The notes: generated by a model from the letters alone, not told the origin. A stretch of 64,000 nucleotides of DNA from Sipunculus nudus (GCA_026874595.1 CM049317.1:68508118-68572117); one strand, 5' to 3'; positions 35,673-48,142 are shown, counted from the stretch's first letter. Program-made: numbers and translations.

Positions 35673-35904
35673 CACTGATACATGTCCTAGACTGGTTAGA
35701 GACCTTGGGTTCCTGGTTAGTAGAGCCGTCATGCTGTGACATCTATCGGATGTCTCGACTTGTATTTCACAGGTCCTTTTGACTGATACATATTCTAGGC
35801 TGGGTAGAGACCTTCTCGGGTTCGTGGTTTGCTTTCGGTTTCCTCCTAGAGCCGTCATGCTGTGATCACCTATGGAATGTCTCGACTTGCATTTCACAGG
35901 TCCT
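35673..35904. repeat. Tandem duplication, about 110-120 bp
   Basis: Two copies of ACTGATACATRTYCTAG, GAGCCGTCATGCTGTGA and GGAATGTCTCGACTTG-type words, each ending ATTTCACAGGTCCT. It lies just upstream of the linker exon of copy C. Confidence 0.85.
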
Positions 35905-36444
35905 GTTACCACCCACCTCGCTAACTAGCTTGATTCTGTTACAGTCCGTGAGCCAGTAGACAACCAGTCGGTGCCACTCCTTGGGAATAATTCTTATGCC
36001 GATTTTTTCCAAGGTATACAAACCTAGAGTTAGAAAATAAGTATAAGCATTGCACTAATAGCATTAATAGCTTTCTGTATGTATCACTCTGTTTAAAATA
36101 TATGTCTACCTTTAACCCATAATAGGAGGAATTTAAAATCGTACGCTCTCTCCTTTTTACCGATCAGGAGTTACGTATTATTACGTGTTATATGTAAATC
36201 GAAGTCTGCTAAAATATAGCATGTTGTTAATGAAAGAGGCTGTTTTCCTCCTGTAATTAAAAAAATCCGATTCGTTTACTCAATAAGATACATGTTACGT
36301 TTTCCGTAACACGTACGTTTTTACAGAAAGGGAAGGATAATTCCTTGTTCAACTATCCTTCATAATCCCAGCTTGGACCGACAAGTGAATTCCAGTAATC
36401 CTAATAATTAGTAACATTTATTATATGCATATACATTCACATCG

Positions 36445-36446
<2 letters not shown>

Positions 36447-36497
<51 letters not shown>
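36447..36497. repeat. (AT)n microsatellite
   Basis: AT tract 25 bases before the acceptor of lectin part one in copy C. Confidence 0.95.
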
Positions 36498-36499
<2 letters not shown>

Positions 36500-37441
36500 A
36501 AACACTGTTAAATTATTTCAGATTACACTTGCCCGGAACCGTACGACCACCTATACCTCCAAGGGCGACCTCTGGCGGATGATTGGTACGTTCCCTCCTG
36601 CTAATTGGTGTCAGTCGTGGAAACCAGCTTGCATGAGGCACAGGTTATCTGTGGATACATTGGGGCAAGCCTTGTCAGTATAGAGACAGAAGGGGAACAG
36701 CGCCACCTTGTCACGTTTCTGGGGAATAGAGGTACATTACACAAACGGGGCACATACAAACACATGGTATATATGAATAAAATTCGGGTGCACTTTTACG
36801 GAATTTTAGAGGAAGGGATACTTAACTGAACAATCGTCTGTTTTAGTATAAATAAGGGCATTATGCACCATTTACTGTCAAAACTAGCTCTCCAAACTAT
36901 TTGTTTAGATTTGTTGGTGCAGGGGCCCCTTTTCCTCTCCCAGACTATATGCCTTACCCTCTAAGGTATCTTGATTTCAAATCTATTCATCAACGGCTTC
37001 AAAGGCCGGATAACAAGCGCCAAAGAGTTTATATTCATTTATATTACAGTTTATTTTCAAAATTTATCATGTGAAATTGAATTTTTACTTAAAAAATCAG
37101 CCTAATATTAAAAGAAGGTAAAAAGTATGTAGAAATAATTTCAAACACATCTTTTTTTTCTTTTAATGTAAAAATCATCTTTATACGATAAACATTTAAA
37201 GAGGTTTGAATTCAGTTTTAATTTTAGAATCCTTTCAAAGTTCTCATGCTTGTCCAAGTTTACCCCGTTATGTCAACCCTCAATGTTCCTCCTCGTGCCT
37301 AAGTGTATACCTCATTTTTGCATATTTCCTTGATTTCTGAGAGAAATTAAAGGATTCTACCATCACCCTTTGTGTCACTTTAGGAATAAAAATATTCACT
37401 ATCATGGTACCGATAAACGCTCTCTTGCCTCATTATTCAAA

Positions 37442-37514
37442 ATGTTTTGGTTGTCTTCAAACAAAGTTTTCCTGTTTGTCTGGGTATGCTTGCTTTGGTC
37501 TCTTTTTTGTGGAG
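37442..37514 (+). CDS. Possible signal-peptide exon inside lectin copy C
   Basis: ATG opens MFWLSSNKVFLFVWVCLLWS plus LFCG, strongly hydrophobic, and ends at GGAG before gtgagc, leaving one base (phase 1). That is the phase used by every exon of this lectin family, and the position of the intron just after the signal peptide is also typical. It lies between the two lectin-domain exons of copy C, so it may be the first exon of a rearranged paralogue, or chance. Confidence 0.35.
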
Positions 37515-37575
37515 GTGAGCGCCGCCTGAGTTTTAAATATGTAAAACTTAATGCATAAACATATTGTAATCTTAC

Positions 37576-37760
37576 CAGGGGCGGATCCATTGCATTATTA
37601 AGGAATATGAGGGGTCCAACCGGGGGACCTATGACAGGTCCGGAGAAGGGGGGGGGGTCCAGGCAGCAAAAATTGGTCAGAAGCCCTTCAAAACAGGACG
37701 CGGTGGCTGAAAAACTGGTGGTCCGGACCAATTGGACCCTCCCCCGGAATCCGCTTTTGC
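37576..37760. mobile_element. Short DNA transposon (GGGGCGGATCC ends)
   Basis: The left end CAGGGGCGGATCC is mirrored near the right end as GGAATCCGC. The G/C-rich interior holds GGGGTCCAACC and a G10 run. Related pieces lie near 15995, 25720, 30652 and 46550. The superfamily is not determined. Confidence 0.5.
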
Positions 37761-38408
37761 TTCCCTAGAGGTTCTTTGAACGTCTCTTTAACGAAGTGTC
37801 CCAGTTCAGCACCATCCTCTCACCTTCCTGTCATATTGTGTATTCCAGATTTTCCCTGGGCCAGCCAATCCTGGATTAAACACACTGATACGCCACTCTT
37901 TCTTCCCGGGGAGACCCGGCCGTACTTATCCCACGGCCTGTTACCTCCAGTCCTCTGTCCCTGACTGGGCTGGATGGGCAGGTCCGATATGAGAAAACAC
38001 CGTCCTCTTAACATTACATAATTTATTTTAGGACTTTTGGTGAAACTTGTATGTATATGTGTGTGTTAACTCACAACATGATTAACGATTTTATAAAAAA
38101 AACTTCAGAGTATTTTGGATATTGGCCAATGAAGAATGATTATAATTTGGTGAGGATCCGACACATGATCTGGCATCAGGATCGTTATCAATGAATTAAA
38201 AAATGTACAGTCACTTATTCATCTCGGAATATGGGCCGATTAAGTGAATGCTAACACGATAGCATCCTTAAATAAGGACCCTCTGCATGGCGGAGGACTG
38301 CATTCCTCAGCATGTAGAATTTTAGTTGCATTATGATATTCTTTATGGCTTTTCCACTTGTCGAAGAATATTCCGACATTTTGTTGACGTTCCATTAAAA
38401 GATCATGC

Positions 38409-38578
38409 AGTAAAACCTTGCTTAACGATCACCACAGTTTATCAACCACCTCAAAATAACGACCACCTTTTCACGGTCCCAATTCTATTTTGCTATTCAT
38501 ATTTGACCTCGCTTAGACGATCACCACGCCATGAAGATCCCCTTGATGGTCGTAATTTCGAGGTTTGACTGTATTACT
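38409..38578. mobile_element. pogo/Tigger-like MITE
   Basis: CAGTAAAACCTTGCTTAACG at the left and CGAGGTTTGACTG at the right form inverted ends, with GATCACCAC and ACGACCACC words inside. It sits directly before the acceptor of the last exon of lectin copy C, supplying part of the intron end. Confidence 0.6.
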
Positions 38579-38817
38579 CTTTGACAGATTACAGGATGTC
38601 GGGTACTGATGAGGACCATGAGGGGACGTGGATTTGGTCTGCCACCGGTCAAGCTTTCACTTAAACCAACTGGGCTGCGGCCGAACCCAATAATCACAAT
38701 AATGAGGATTTCCTTACTCTTCTTGGTGCATCAAACTGGACATGGAATGACGAAAATGCTGACGTCACAGGATGTTGCCATGGCATTTGTGAAATCAACT
38801 TGGATACGCATCCATAG

Positions 38818-40860
38818 ATCAGTTGAACTAATTTAAAACATTGCGAACTCGGACCATGCAATTTCGGCTGAGTCAATGAGTCAAGAGAGCTTGACAAGAG
38901 CATGACCGCAGAAAACTGCACTATCGCTACCAAACGTTTTTTTTTATATTTGGTCATTCTTGTTGAAGTTACGGAAATATATGTAATGTATATATGAAGG
39001 TATCACAGTTGATCCCTTTTCATTGTCACTTGTTGAATCGATTGTTCATTATACCTCCTAAAAGAGGGTATTATGATTTCCACTTCTTTCGTTGGTTGGT
39101 CTCATAGCAACTTTTCGCAAATAGCCGTGAACGAATTTTAATTGTTGTAAGCATTTCGGCTGAGTCATCGAGTTCCACTTTAACTTGCCTTGGTGTGACA
39201 TACAACACCGTTAGCAGTAGGCTATACACATTTAGTTTATATACCTGTCGCATTAACATTTATATCCAAAAATGTTTATATTATTTCTCGAATAACATCC
39301 GATTTCGAATAATTTTCACTTGAACTTTGCGGAAATATATGCAGCAAGTTAGATATGGCTTCTGTTCCTCGACAACTGTTAGATGACCCTTCTTCCTTGA
39401 ATAATTTCGGAATTCTATAAGTTCCCATCAGTCTACACACTTTTGACAGGTATTAAAAGTTAGTTTAGTTATATACTATTTCATGGATAACAAAATGTTA
39501 TGACGCCCATGTCTGAATGACTTTCATTTTCATTGATAACTGTGAGCCATCGCCCGCTGCGTCACGGATGGCGTTATTCTCGTATTATCGTCCATATTTA
39601 CCGCAGCCCAGCGATAGCTCAGGCGTCATTAGCAACGACGGCTTCACACAGAACGGCTATATTGTGTAAACTTACGATTATTCCAATATTTACATTAAAT
39701 TCTCGAGGAGATAAAGTCGAGGAGAAACTAACTTAACTGACAAGACCGCGTTAATTCACGCTTAGGGTGTCCGGGAACTAACAAGCTGTTCCGAATACAA
39801 GTTAGGGGGATTCTCGCGCTGCATATATAAATTAGCACTGGACTTATCAGCGATTACGCTCCATAAGCAGCGGTTACGCTATGTTCAACTATTCGCTACA
39901 CTACCCGCTGCAATAAACCGCGGTTGCCGGTCAGGTTTGTCCACCAGGCGGTGCTGTCTCTGTGGAATTCCCCCTGCGTAATATTTAACCAACCACATAG
40001 CAGATATCACCAGCAAAATCGGATATTCTTCGAGGTACCGGTCACTTTGCATTGCGGTGGAAAGCGCTTGGTACCACAGACTTTTTCCACCCCCGTTGGA
40101 GTACACACGATGCAATCGTCGACTTTCAACACAGTCTCTACACTGACTTGCTTGTGTGGCCTGAGGTCAGTTATCCCCACTGTCTGCCTATTTCCTTTCT
40201 TGCAGTGCTACACGAGTCAGGGCGCAGCCGTGTTTGTTTCCAAGCTAAGCCAATCAGAATTCTTCTACCAGTTCTGCAGATTTGTTTAAACGCAGAGCCA
40301 ATCAGATTTTACTTTATCCAGCGCAAACTGACTGGGTGTTGCCAAACCTAAAGAATCCTGCTATATCTCACAGTGTGTGAGTGGTCACCAGGAGGTCACG
40401 CACTGTGTTCAGAGCGTAATCAGCGGCATCTCTTTGTGCCTTTAAGCAGCGAGTTTTTTTTTTACTTCCGTCAACAACATTGACACGGCCAGTCTCGAAG
40501 TTGGAAGTCCATTTGTTATAAACTCCATGGTTGGTTAGTTTATTCACATTAACCTTAAAAATACTCAAAATTCATTCATTATCTTTTAGTTGTTTTGCTA
40601 ACAAAGAAACCAACCGTGTAAAGAACCAGCCAAGACAGAGACATAATTACTTCTGATTGATATGTGAAAGTGAGGCTATTTTCCATTATTTCCATGCATC
40701 CAATCAATCAATCCTGACAATAATTGAACAACCACGATAAAGTGAAAATATCAAAATCCCACCGCTTCACATATTTTTATGGACCAGTGGATCCCCCCTT
40801 CAGTAATTCTACGAAACCGCCCCTAATTAACACAGCGGGGGTGATATTACAACTATAAAC
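38818..40860. other. Intergenic, no supported gene
   Basis: GC rises between 39500 and 40360, but the open frames are short and overlap on both strands. GCATATATAAATTAGC near 39820 is a TATA-like word without a recognisable downstream exon. Confidence 0.4.
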
Positions 40861-40919
40861 ATCTGTCCTTGACAGGTTATTGCACTGTTAATAACACCAA
40901 GGCTGCTAATTAAGTATTG

Positions 40920-41350
40920 GATAATCACGGAGAAAGTGTAGGAATTCTAGATAATACCACTGGTGAGGGCTCATTTTCCAAGTGCAGGGGTGATACGCTG
41001 TATGACGCAAAAAGGTACGGGAAGGGGCACCCCCGCGCGGGGAATACACCAGTCTCGTGCGCTTCAACTGTCAATTTCTCTGAGGGGAAGTGCCGACGCT
41101 GCGGCAAGCACCTGGGAATTTACCCGCCTCGGCGTTCGATAATTCTAGCGCAGAATATGCCGTCTCCAAAACAAACTGAGCCACCGCTTCAAGGCAGCCC
41201 TTGGTAACTAGGATTGGACTCTGTTTTCCCAGACTAGTTCCTCGGTCACTTCATCCGGATGCGGAACTTTCCTCAGCTTTTGCTTGCGGTGTCTGAGTCG
41301 TGTGTTGACTGACCTATCGGTAGGAGCCGGTATTCTGTTTCATTGTACAG
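40920..41350 (+). promoter_or_regulatory. CpG-richer stretch ending in a possible 5' UTR exon
   Basis: This is one of the few CpG-rich stretches in the right half. It contains an ETS-like CATCCGGATGCGG and ends at ATTGTACAG before gtgagtacag, a strong donor at 41350. That pattern suits a promoter with a non-coding first exon of a gene running right. The 96-codon frame inside (40917-41207) has no recognisable domain. Confidence 0.3.
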
Positions 41351-41542
41351 GTGAGTACAGTTGGTGACAATAAACGGTCACGGTGTATTGTTTCTCTTTT
41401 ACACTACTGTTTTGTTGGAGTGTGTAGTTGCCTATAAAAGCTGGGAAGGGTGGGACGGTGAGACCTTGGCTCTCAGTGGTTATGGTAAAGTTATTAATAA
41501 GTTTAACAAATGATATATAGTGAGGTATTTATATTTATAAAT

Positions 41543-41543
41543 A

Positions 41544-41587
<44 letters not shown>
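41543..41587. repeat. (AT)n microsatellite
   Basis: About 22 AT repeats; shorter AT tract again at 41871-41886 beside the repeated word AGTGAGGTATTTATA (41519 and 41887). Confidence 0.95.
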
Positions 41588-41592
<5 letters not shown>

Positions 41593-43530
41593 ATTTATTA
41601 CTTAAATCCTGAAAGTTTCACCGTTAGCTGATTTGTCGTGTATTTAATGGATGAGTTTTGTCTCGTTCCAACACGTTTCATTCCGTTTCATAGTTGTGCA
41701 ATCCATTACAAAGAGGTGTGATAATTTAGTTTTGTAAGGGGCGTCGGCATTTCCTTCACCTTTGCATTATCTTAAGGTATTAATGACTGAAATTGTAGAA
41801 AATCTCTCTTGTCTGTCTCTTTTTCTCTCTCTCACTCTATATAAATGTATACTCTCACATATATTTTAATTATATATATATATATAGTGAGGTATTTATA
41901 TCATGTCCAAGGTTAAAAAAACTCGCTATTTACCGTCAGAGTCATGTAACTTGTATACGTCGATGTAATTAGTATTGGCACATATAAATTGTATAAGCTC
42001 ATTTATAATTCAGTTAATGAGCCCGAGTACGTCTCTCTGTGCAGTGTTCTATGTAATCTTACGAATAGAAACTCGTACAATATCCCTTTATATGATTTTG
42101 AAATGTGATTCACCAACAAGGCAGCCATTGGCGTCATATATTCCGGCTGGTGTTCGTTAAGTTTCGTAATTTGCCACGCCACTGCAAGTGCAATACAGTC
42201 CGCCAAGATATTTGGTTGCCATGGAGTTCCTTTGGGGTAAAATTGACTCCTTTGTCGCTCCCCGCGGGCGGAGGACGGCAACGTTTTTCATCAGTTTTCA
42301 GCACGGTGCCTCTCTGTGGGTAAAGGAAATTGAATACACTCGGCAACGTTTGAAATATTGAGTTTGTTCATCTCCAGTGCATATCAGTCATTTTACAATA
42401 TAACAATGTTGTGCGAAACGTCGAAGGGAGATAGGATGAACGTAGCTTTGTTATTTTAGTGTTAGGAGCTGCTAGTGTTAGATGGTTACTTGGTTTGTCT
42501 GTTAGTGACTTTACTCTGAAAAAAAATATGAGCGACTTTTGAAGATTTCTGTAAGGATTGGGTAACACCAAAAAAAAAAAAAAAAAACAGTCCATTAAAT
42601 TTTGACCATTTTCTGGGTCACCATGAAACGTTACAAATAAAAGGATTTTTTCCCATTGTGAGACAGGGCAATTTCCTAATTTTCTTATCCGAGGTCGCCT
42701 TTGTTCTAAAGCTCACCTGTGATTGGTGTTTGAGAATCGTGACATATTGTAGAATATGGAAAGTTTGATTAGAGTCGTAGAAGAGTATACTTGTAGATTA
42801 AGACTACATTTCTAATTATTTTAATTTTTTTACTTTGGTGATGTGACTTTCATGGCGGAGGTTATGTTGAACCTCGGTTTGTGTCTCCTTTATGTAAGTG
42901 CATAATATAGCTCACAACATTTCTGATGTGGAAAGGTTGGGTACATGTAGAGTTGAGCGAGTTTTAATTTTGGATCTGAAACTTATACCGAAGAAGGAAA
43001 AGAATATATGCACTCGAGATGGAGAAAGTTTGCCGTACGGTAGGTAAGCCTACTCTGTCAGCAACAAGAAAACAGTTATGAATATATATTTTTATTCATA
43101 TTTGGAAATCAATTATTGTAAAAAAAAAAAAAACACCATTTTCAATTTTTTCTTTCTCACACCAGTTTCTGGTTCCGCTAGAGCTCCAATATGGCTGATT
43201 TTCAAAAGTTGAAATTTTGTCACAATATTCGTCCTAGGTTACAGATTTGCACTGATATTTATTTTTGAACGTGACCTTGCATCCACTGTCGTTCACTCCA
43301 CTGCCGATTTCCCGTTATCGCTTTGTTGCAAAAAAGAAGGGAAGGGGGAGGGGAGGGACTTCCAGTAATCGCTCGGCGATTGTGAATATCAAGTTAATAT
43401 TTGCAGTTACAGTCGGCGTTTATATGTCAAAAAAAGCTAGCAGCAGCCGACCAGTTGAGAAGTTGATAAGAGCGGTAGTATAAGCTGTATTATAAAATAG
43501 GTCTTGCCTTGCTGCGGAAAAAATGTTCAT
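41588..43530. other. Intergenic, no supported gene
   Basis: AT-rich with A-runs near 42571-42586 and 43120-43132. Short frames only. Confidence 0.5.
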
Positions 43531-43531
43531 A

Positions 43532-43615
43532 CAGCCAAACCTCTATTAGTGGGCACCTCTATAAAGTGGGCACCTCTCTAAAGTGGGCACTTTTGGGCAG
43601 TCCAATTTTTTCTTC
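43532..43615. mobile_element. Single end of a pogo/Tigger-like element
   Basis: TACAGCCAAACCTCTATTAG followed by AGTGGGCACCTCTATAAAG and two further near copies of AGTGGGCAC. The other end was not found. Confidence 0.45.
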
Positions 43616-44572
43616 TCTATTATCATCTGTTAAGTGTAGAAAGTACTCTACAACAGGATCGCGTCACATGAGATCTGTTGTTGGTGTAGGAATTTAAAGC
43701 AATGAAACGTGTTACAAATGCATCTGGCAGAAAAATTAATTAGTCTATTTTTGCCAGTCATAATGTTCATTTTCACACACAGTTTGTCTTATCATTTATG
43801 TATCGGTAACTTTACCATGACCCTAAAGTTGATTAGCCGGGAAAAGGCACGCCACGTTAAACATATAAATAATTACTGATTTGGACATATGCAGGCACGC
43901 ACATCGCCAGGTAGGTGGTACATTGTATTCTCCAGCCCGCAACAGTGTCAGTATGGACCACGCCATCAATACCGATCCATACACGCATTGTCGCTGCTTC
44001 GACAGCCGACGTCCCGTAGTCTTTCACTGCCTTGACAACAACGTACGTCATACAAGCCTTAGAATACAAGATAATTAATAAAAAGACCTACCAGGTTTAT
44101 GCGTTCTATTTTTGGTACAGAGGAACTACTCTGTCACCAGACTAAAAAGCGGTGCTAAATTGTCACCATTAGTTACACAGGCAATGGTTAACGTGCATCT
44201 CTGTCGTTTTAGGAGGATTTTTAAATTTGGTTTTATGGGGAAAGTGTTTGTTGAATAAGAGACTCGGTCATGCAGACTGAGAAAGCATATATTAAGCTCC
44301 GGGTCATAAAATCCCCCCCCCCAAAAAAAAGATGGGTTAGGAGTGTACATCTTTGAAAAAGCAGGTCAAGGTAAAAAATAAATATAAAGTGCATATCTGT
44401 CACCTATGACTACTTTTGTGCCAAAGGCCAATAGTTTTTAAAATAGTTAAGATCTAGCGCAAATAAAGGCAGAAGAATGAAAAAAAATTAAAATCAGTGG
44501 ATTTGTATCGGGACGGGCCTAATAAAGCTCGCCCACAAAAAAATGATTCAAATATATATATTCTTTGATACC

Positions 44573-44591
44573 GGGGGGGGGGGGGGGGGGG
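44573..44591. repeat. Poly-G run
   Basis: About 19 consecutive G after TTTGATACC. Length uncertain. Confidence 0.85.
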
Positions 44592-44778
44592 CGCTGGCGC
44601 TTAATGATATACGTGGTCAGGCGTCCTGCGTCAGGCTGTCCGCTCCAGACTCGAGTACTCGTGGTGCATTGACATCATCGTCTAGATAAATGAACAATTG
44701 TATACTGATAGCTGACATGTAACGTTTTCAATTGGAATTGGTCATATAAAATAGATATCATTCTAATAGATGTGAATG

Positions 44779-44886
44779 ATAATAATTATTATTATAATTA
44801 ATAATAATAATAATTTCTTATAATGCGCACATATCAAGAATTCAAGACTCTGCTCAAGGCGCATAACAATACAATATATAAATAGC
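44779..44886. repeat. AAT-rich repeat with GCGC-paired hairpin
   Basis: ATTATTATAATTAATAATAA, then TTATAATGCGCACAT and GCTCAAGGCGCATAA. The AAT tract followed by paired GCGC words is a form found widely in marine invertebrate genomes. Confidence 0.45.
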
Positions 44887-47800
44887 AATCACATACATTT
44901 AAAATAAATGACAATAATTAGTATATGTTTAAAACATAATGCCAGTGTCACTACTCGAGCCTAAAACGTGGCCTAAACATGAAGGAAAAGCTAAATAAAT
45001 TGATAAATTAGGAAAATTTAAGTTTCAGTGCATGGTAAAGTTGACAGCCCTTAAAAAAGCTGGCTTTTACTTGCAAGGTCGGCTGCCTAACGAAACGGTG
45101 GCAGTTTATGTTTGCGCAAGCTTCAGGCGTTTTCATCCTATAAATCGATACTAGAACGACATGCATTGTATACGTTTGACAGATGTACATACTTGGCAGA
45201 ACCCCTGTAATAAATATAATAAACGTCCATTGGGTATAGGAATTCATATTCTGTGACACGTGCTCTTTCAATTGTGTTTCTTAGTTCAGCGACCGGAAGT
45301 GACGTAGGTTTATAGTACATTGACAATGGCGGCGTGAACTAATGATCACGTGGTCACATCCCTTTTGTGACCACCTTAATAAAATGTTGCATTTGTCGAA
45401 AACCATTATTTTATTTGTGTCTGCTTGAGGAGTCTTTTGCTTGAAAGGCTCTAGGACCAGCCGTGAATACATGACTCAGTAAGCAATAATAATTAGACTT
45501 ATAACCTACTTCGAGTCATAACTAGTCCTACAGAGAACTGCACTTGGCATACATCCTATTGCTGGGTGGTCCACCTGTCGATTTGACTGTCAAATAGAGC
45601 AAGTCTCCAGTCCACCTTCATCCCGGAGGTAGATTAATGTAGACTGGTACACAGCGCCAAAAATAAAGAAAATGTGGAACTCTTGACATACGGTAGACTG
45701 GTTTCATCTGTATAATTAATAACAACATGCCAATCACGACGCATGTTCTGCTTATAAAACCACCATCTTATCAATACAGAGCCCGGGGAGCAAGTCTAAA
45801 ACTCAAGGTAATATCCGTGGGGAAAAATCATAATAGATGAAACCCAAATCTGATCCTTTTAAGACTTGATGTAGTGTTCTCTCTGTTGGTACACGTATCG
45901 AAGAAAATTCTCTATTTAGAGAATTAATTTACAACAATTTACATTAAACCAAAACTTTTATCATTAGAAAAAAAAATCTAAACGTAAAATTTCATTTCAA
46001 ATTTGTCATGTAGTTAAGTATATTCCACTAGGAAGTGACTAGCCCTTACTGGTTGCTTAAACAATGCATTTAAAATTTATTTTTGCTATTTAAATTATTT
46101 TTGCTAACCTTTATGCTAATTTTATTAAAATACAATACAAATTTGAAAGAAAACTTATTAATGGAAATAGTATTTGAAAGAACAATGTACCAGGTTTAAA
46201 ATGATATATAGGATGGCATCAGTATGAATTTCAAGCAACATTTGGGTTTATTAATATGTGGTTGGTTTGTCCGAGATGCCTCGAGCATTTGCGTGGATCA
46301 TTATTTCCACAAAGGCTTAGGTTATGATATAGATACTGATAGAATGCTCCAATACTGAAAGAATGTTAATTAACGTTTCCCTAAGGTTCGGCAAAAATAA
46401 CTCAAACCGCAACTCTCCTGGAAATCTTAGAATACAGTCAAGGTTTTGCGTCAGAAACTTTATGAGAAATAGGGCATCGTCCTTGCATGTTTCAATTGTT
46501 TATTTATGGAAAAGTAACGATATCCCTGGAGAAAGGAAACGCCCTTAGCAGAGGCGTATCCAGGGTGTATTATGACCCCCCGAATTCGACTTACCATGCA
46601 ACATTCGTGAAGTTTCTATGATTCCAGACACTAATTACCTGACGGTGGAAATTATACTCAGTATGACTCAAATAAATTTCAAAACTAGAAAAGATGGGTC
46701 ATTTTAATATCAAACTTCTTCATGTGCAACCTGGGACATTTCTTGATTTGATATGATATAACTAAGAAACGAGAGTGATTATGGACAACTGATTATGAAC
46801 ATACTAGCAATAATTAACACCCTTTTTTACATATTCTCAGTTTTCAATTAAACAGGCAATTTTCTCTTGTTTTGAATATTAAATATTTTAAGATTATTAG
46901 CGTCGTAGGAGGAATTTAAATTTGGATTTCAACCTTGAGTGTCATACATATATACGTTTATTTTATTATATAATATGAACCTGCTTCAATTGCCCAGCGG
47001 GTGTGGTGCAGCGTCTCCTCTAAATCATGGCTCCGCCCGCGGGCTCATTCTCCTAACATTCTTTCATCTGCATGTCTCTCTATGTCTCCAGTGTTTTAAA
47101 CGAGAAATCTGGTTAGGAAAATAAAAGTTATGTTAACATTTACCTTCATTCATTGAAATCACCTGGGTGGGCTGATACACAACATTAACAGCGGAATTGA
47201 ATTATGAAGTTGTAAGAAACATTCTGCCATAATCCATGATGAGGGGCCTTCTCTTCTGCTAAACTTTTCTCGGAACTATTCGCGCCACTGTTTTCGAAGT
47301 TCTTTCATGTCGTATTTCCATGCTCCTATCGAACCCTTACCAATTCGTTCTTCTCAAGCATTTCGAAAAGGGTTCGCAGTTTTTTGTAAACACTAAAACC
47401 CGCATGTTGCAAGTCGGATGTCGGAAATCAAAATGCAGAGACTAAAATAGTTCGGGTACGATAAAAGTATACTCATGTAATCTTTAGGGATTTCTAAATG
47501 TTCTGCTTGATTACCTAGCAGGTTATCGTCTGGGTAGTCGATATACTTAAGTCTGATCGCTTGTTAATGATGTTAACAATGTAAAGACGGTCTGTTCTAT
47601 TCAAGGGAACATATCGTTTTCCAGCGACGCCATTTTAGTTAATTCCACTTTAGTTAATCGGCAGCTTTACATGGAAATATTGCGTGTAGGCTACGCATTT
47701 TAATAATATATATTAAGTAATATTAAGGAGTTTTTTAGGTAGATCTAATTAGTAATTATTAGTATCGTGAATTCTTTATTTATTAATGAACGGTCAGGAG

Positions 47801-48135
47801 GCAAGATATATCTACTGAACGTCGTTATGAATCATCAATCTCTAAGTACTTTATTTTCTGGGTAATCTCGTGGTGCCCATAGTAACCCAGAGTTTGACCA
47901 ATCACATTAAAGCTATTAAACCTATAAATTTAGTTCACGTTTACTTATTATCTGCTCTACTCAACCGTATTACCCTTAGTAATTAAGTTATATTATCTAT
48001 ACATTATTTCTGTAAACTGCTATCGCAAATCGGTACATACATTTAAGAAATACAAAATTCAGCATATTGTGAAACAAGGCCTATCGCTTTCTAGATCAAC
48101 AGTGAACAATGACGTTAAGAATTACGTATATCCAG
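44887..48135. other. Intergenic, no supported gene
   Basis: AT-rich. A GAGGCGTATCCAGG word near 46552 is another end of the GGCGGATCC transposon family. No exon with supporting splice sites was found. Confidence 0.45.
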
Positions 48136-48142
48136 CCACCCG

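Larger units (their letters stand above)
34030..38817 (+). pseudogene. C-type lectin with TSP1-like module (copy C), decayed
   Basis: Exons with conserved phase 1: TSP1-like 34751-34915 (FGSWVSWRKC, RRRTC), a linker 35945-36013 (open, 69 bases), lectin part one 36522-36731 and lectin part two 38588-38817. A possible signal exon is 34030-34081 (MATLFGACGSILIILHT) with a weak donor gttaag. Every splice site of the main exons is intact, yet each holds one in-frame stop. These are TAG in the TSP1 exon (34865-34867), TAA for the Tyr after PSC in lectin part one (36602-36604), and TAA for the Tyr of FTYTNW in part two (38662-38664). Part two otherwise keeps GTWIWSATG, AEPNN, WTWND, GCCHGICEIN. Unlike copy A it has EPN and the extra cysteine pair. 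Recently inactivated paralogue. Confidence 0.78.

Noticed and set aside
34751-38817. TAA read as tyrosine (altered code) in lectin copy C
   Set aside because: Copies A, B and the other genes use TAA as a normal stop, and copy C also has a TAG; pseudogenisation is simpler.
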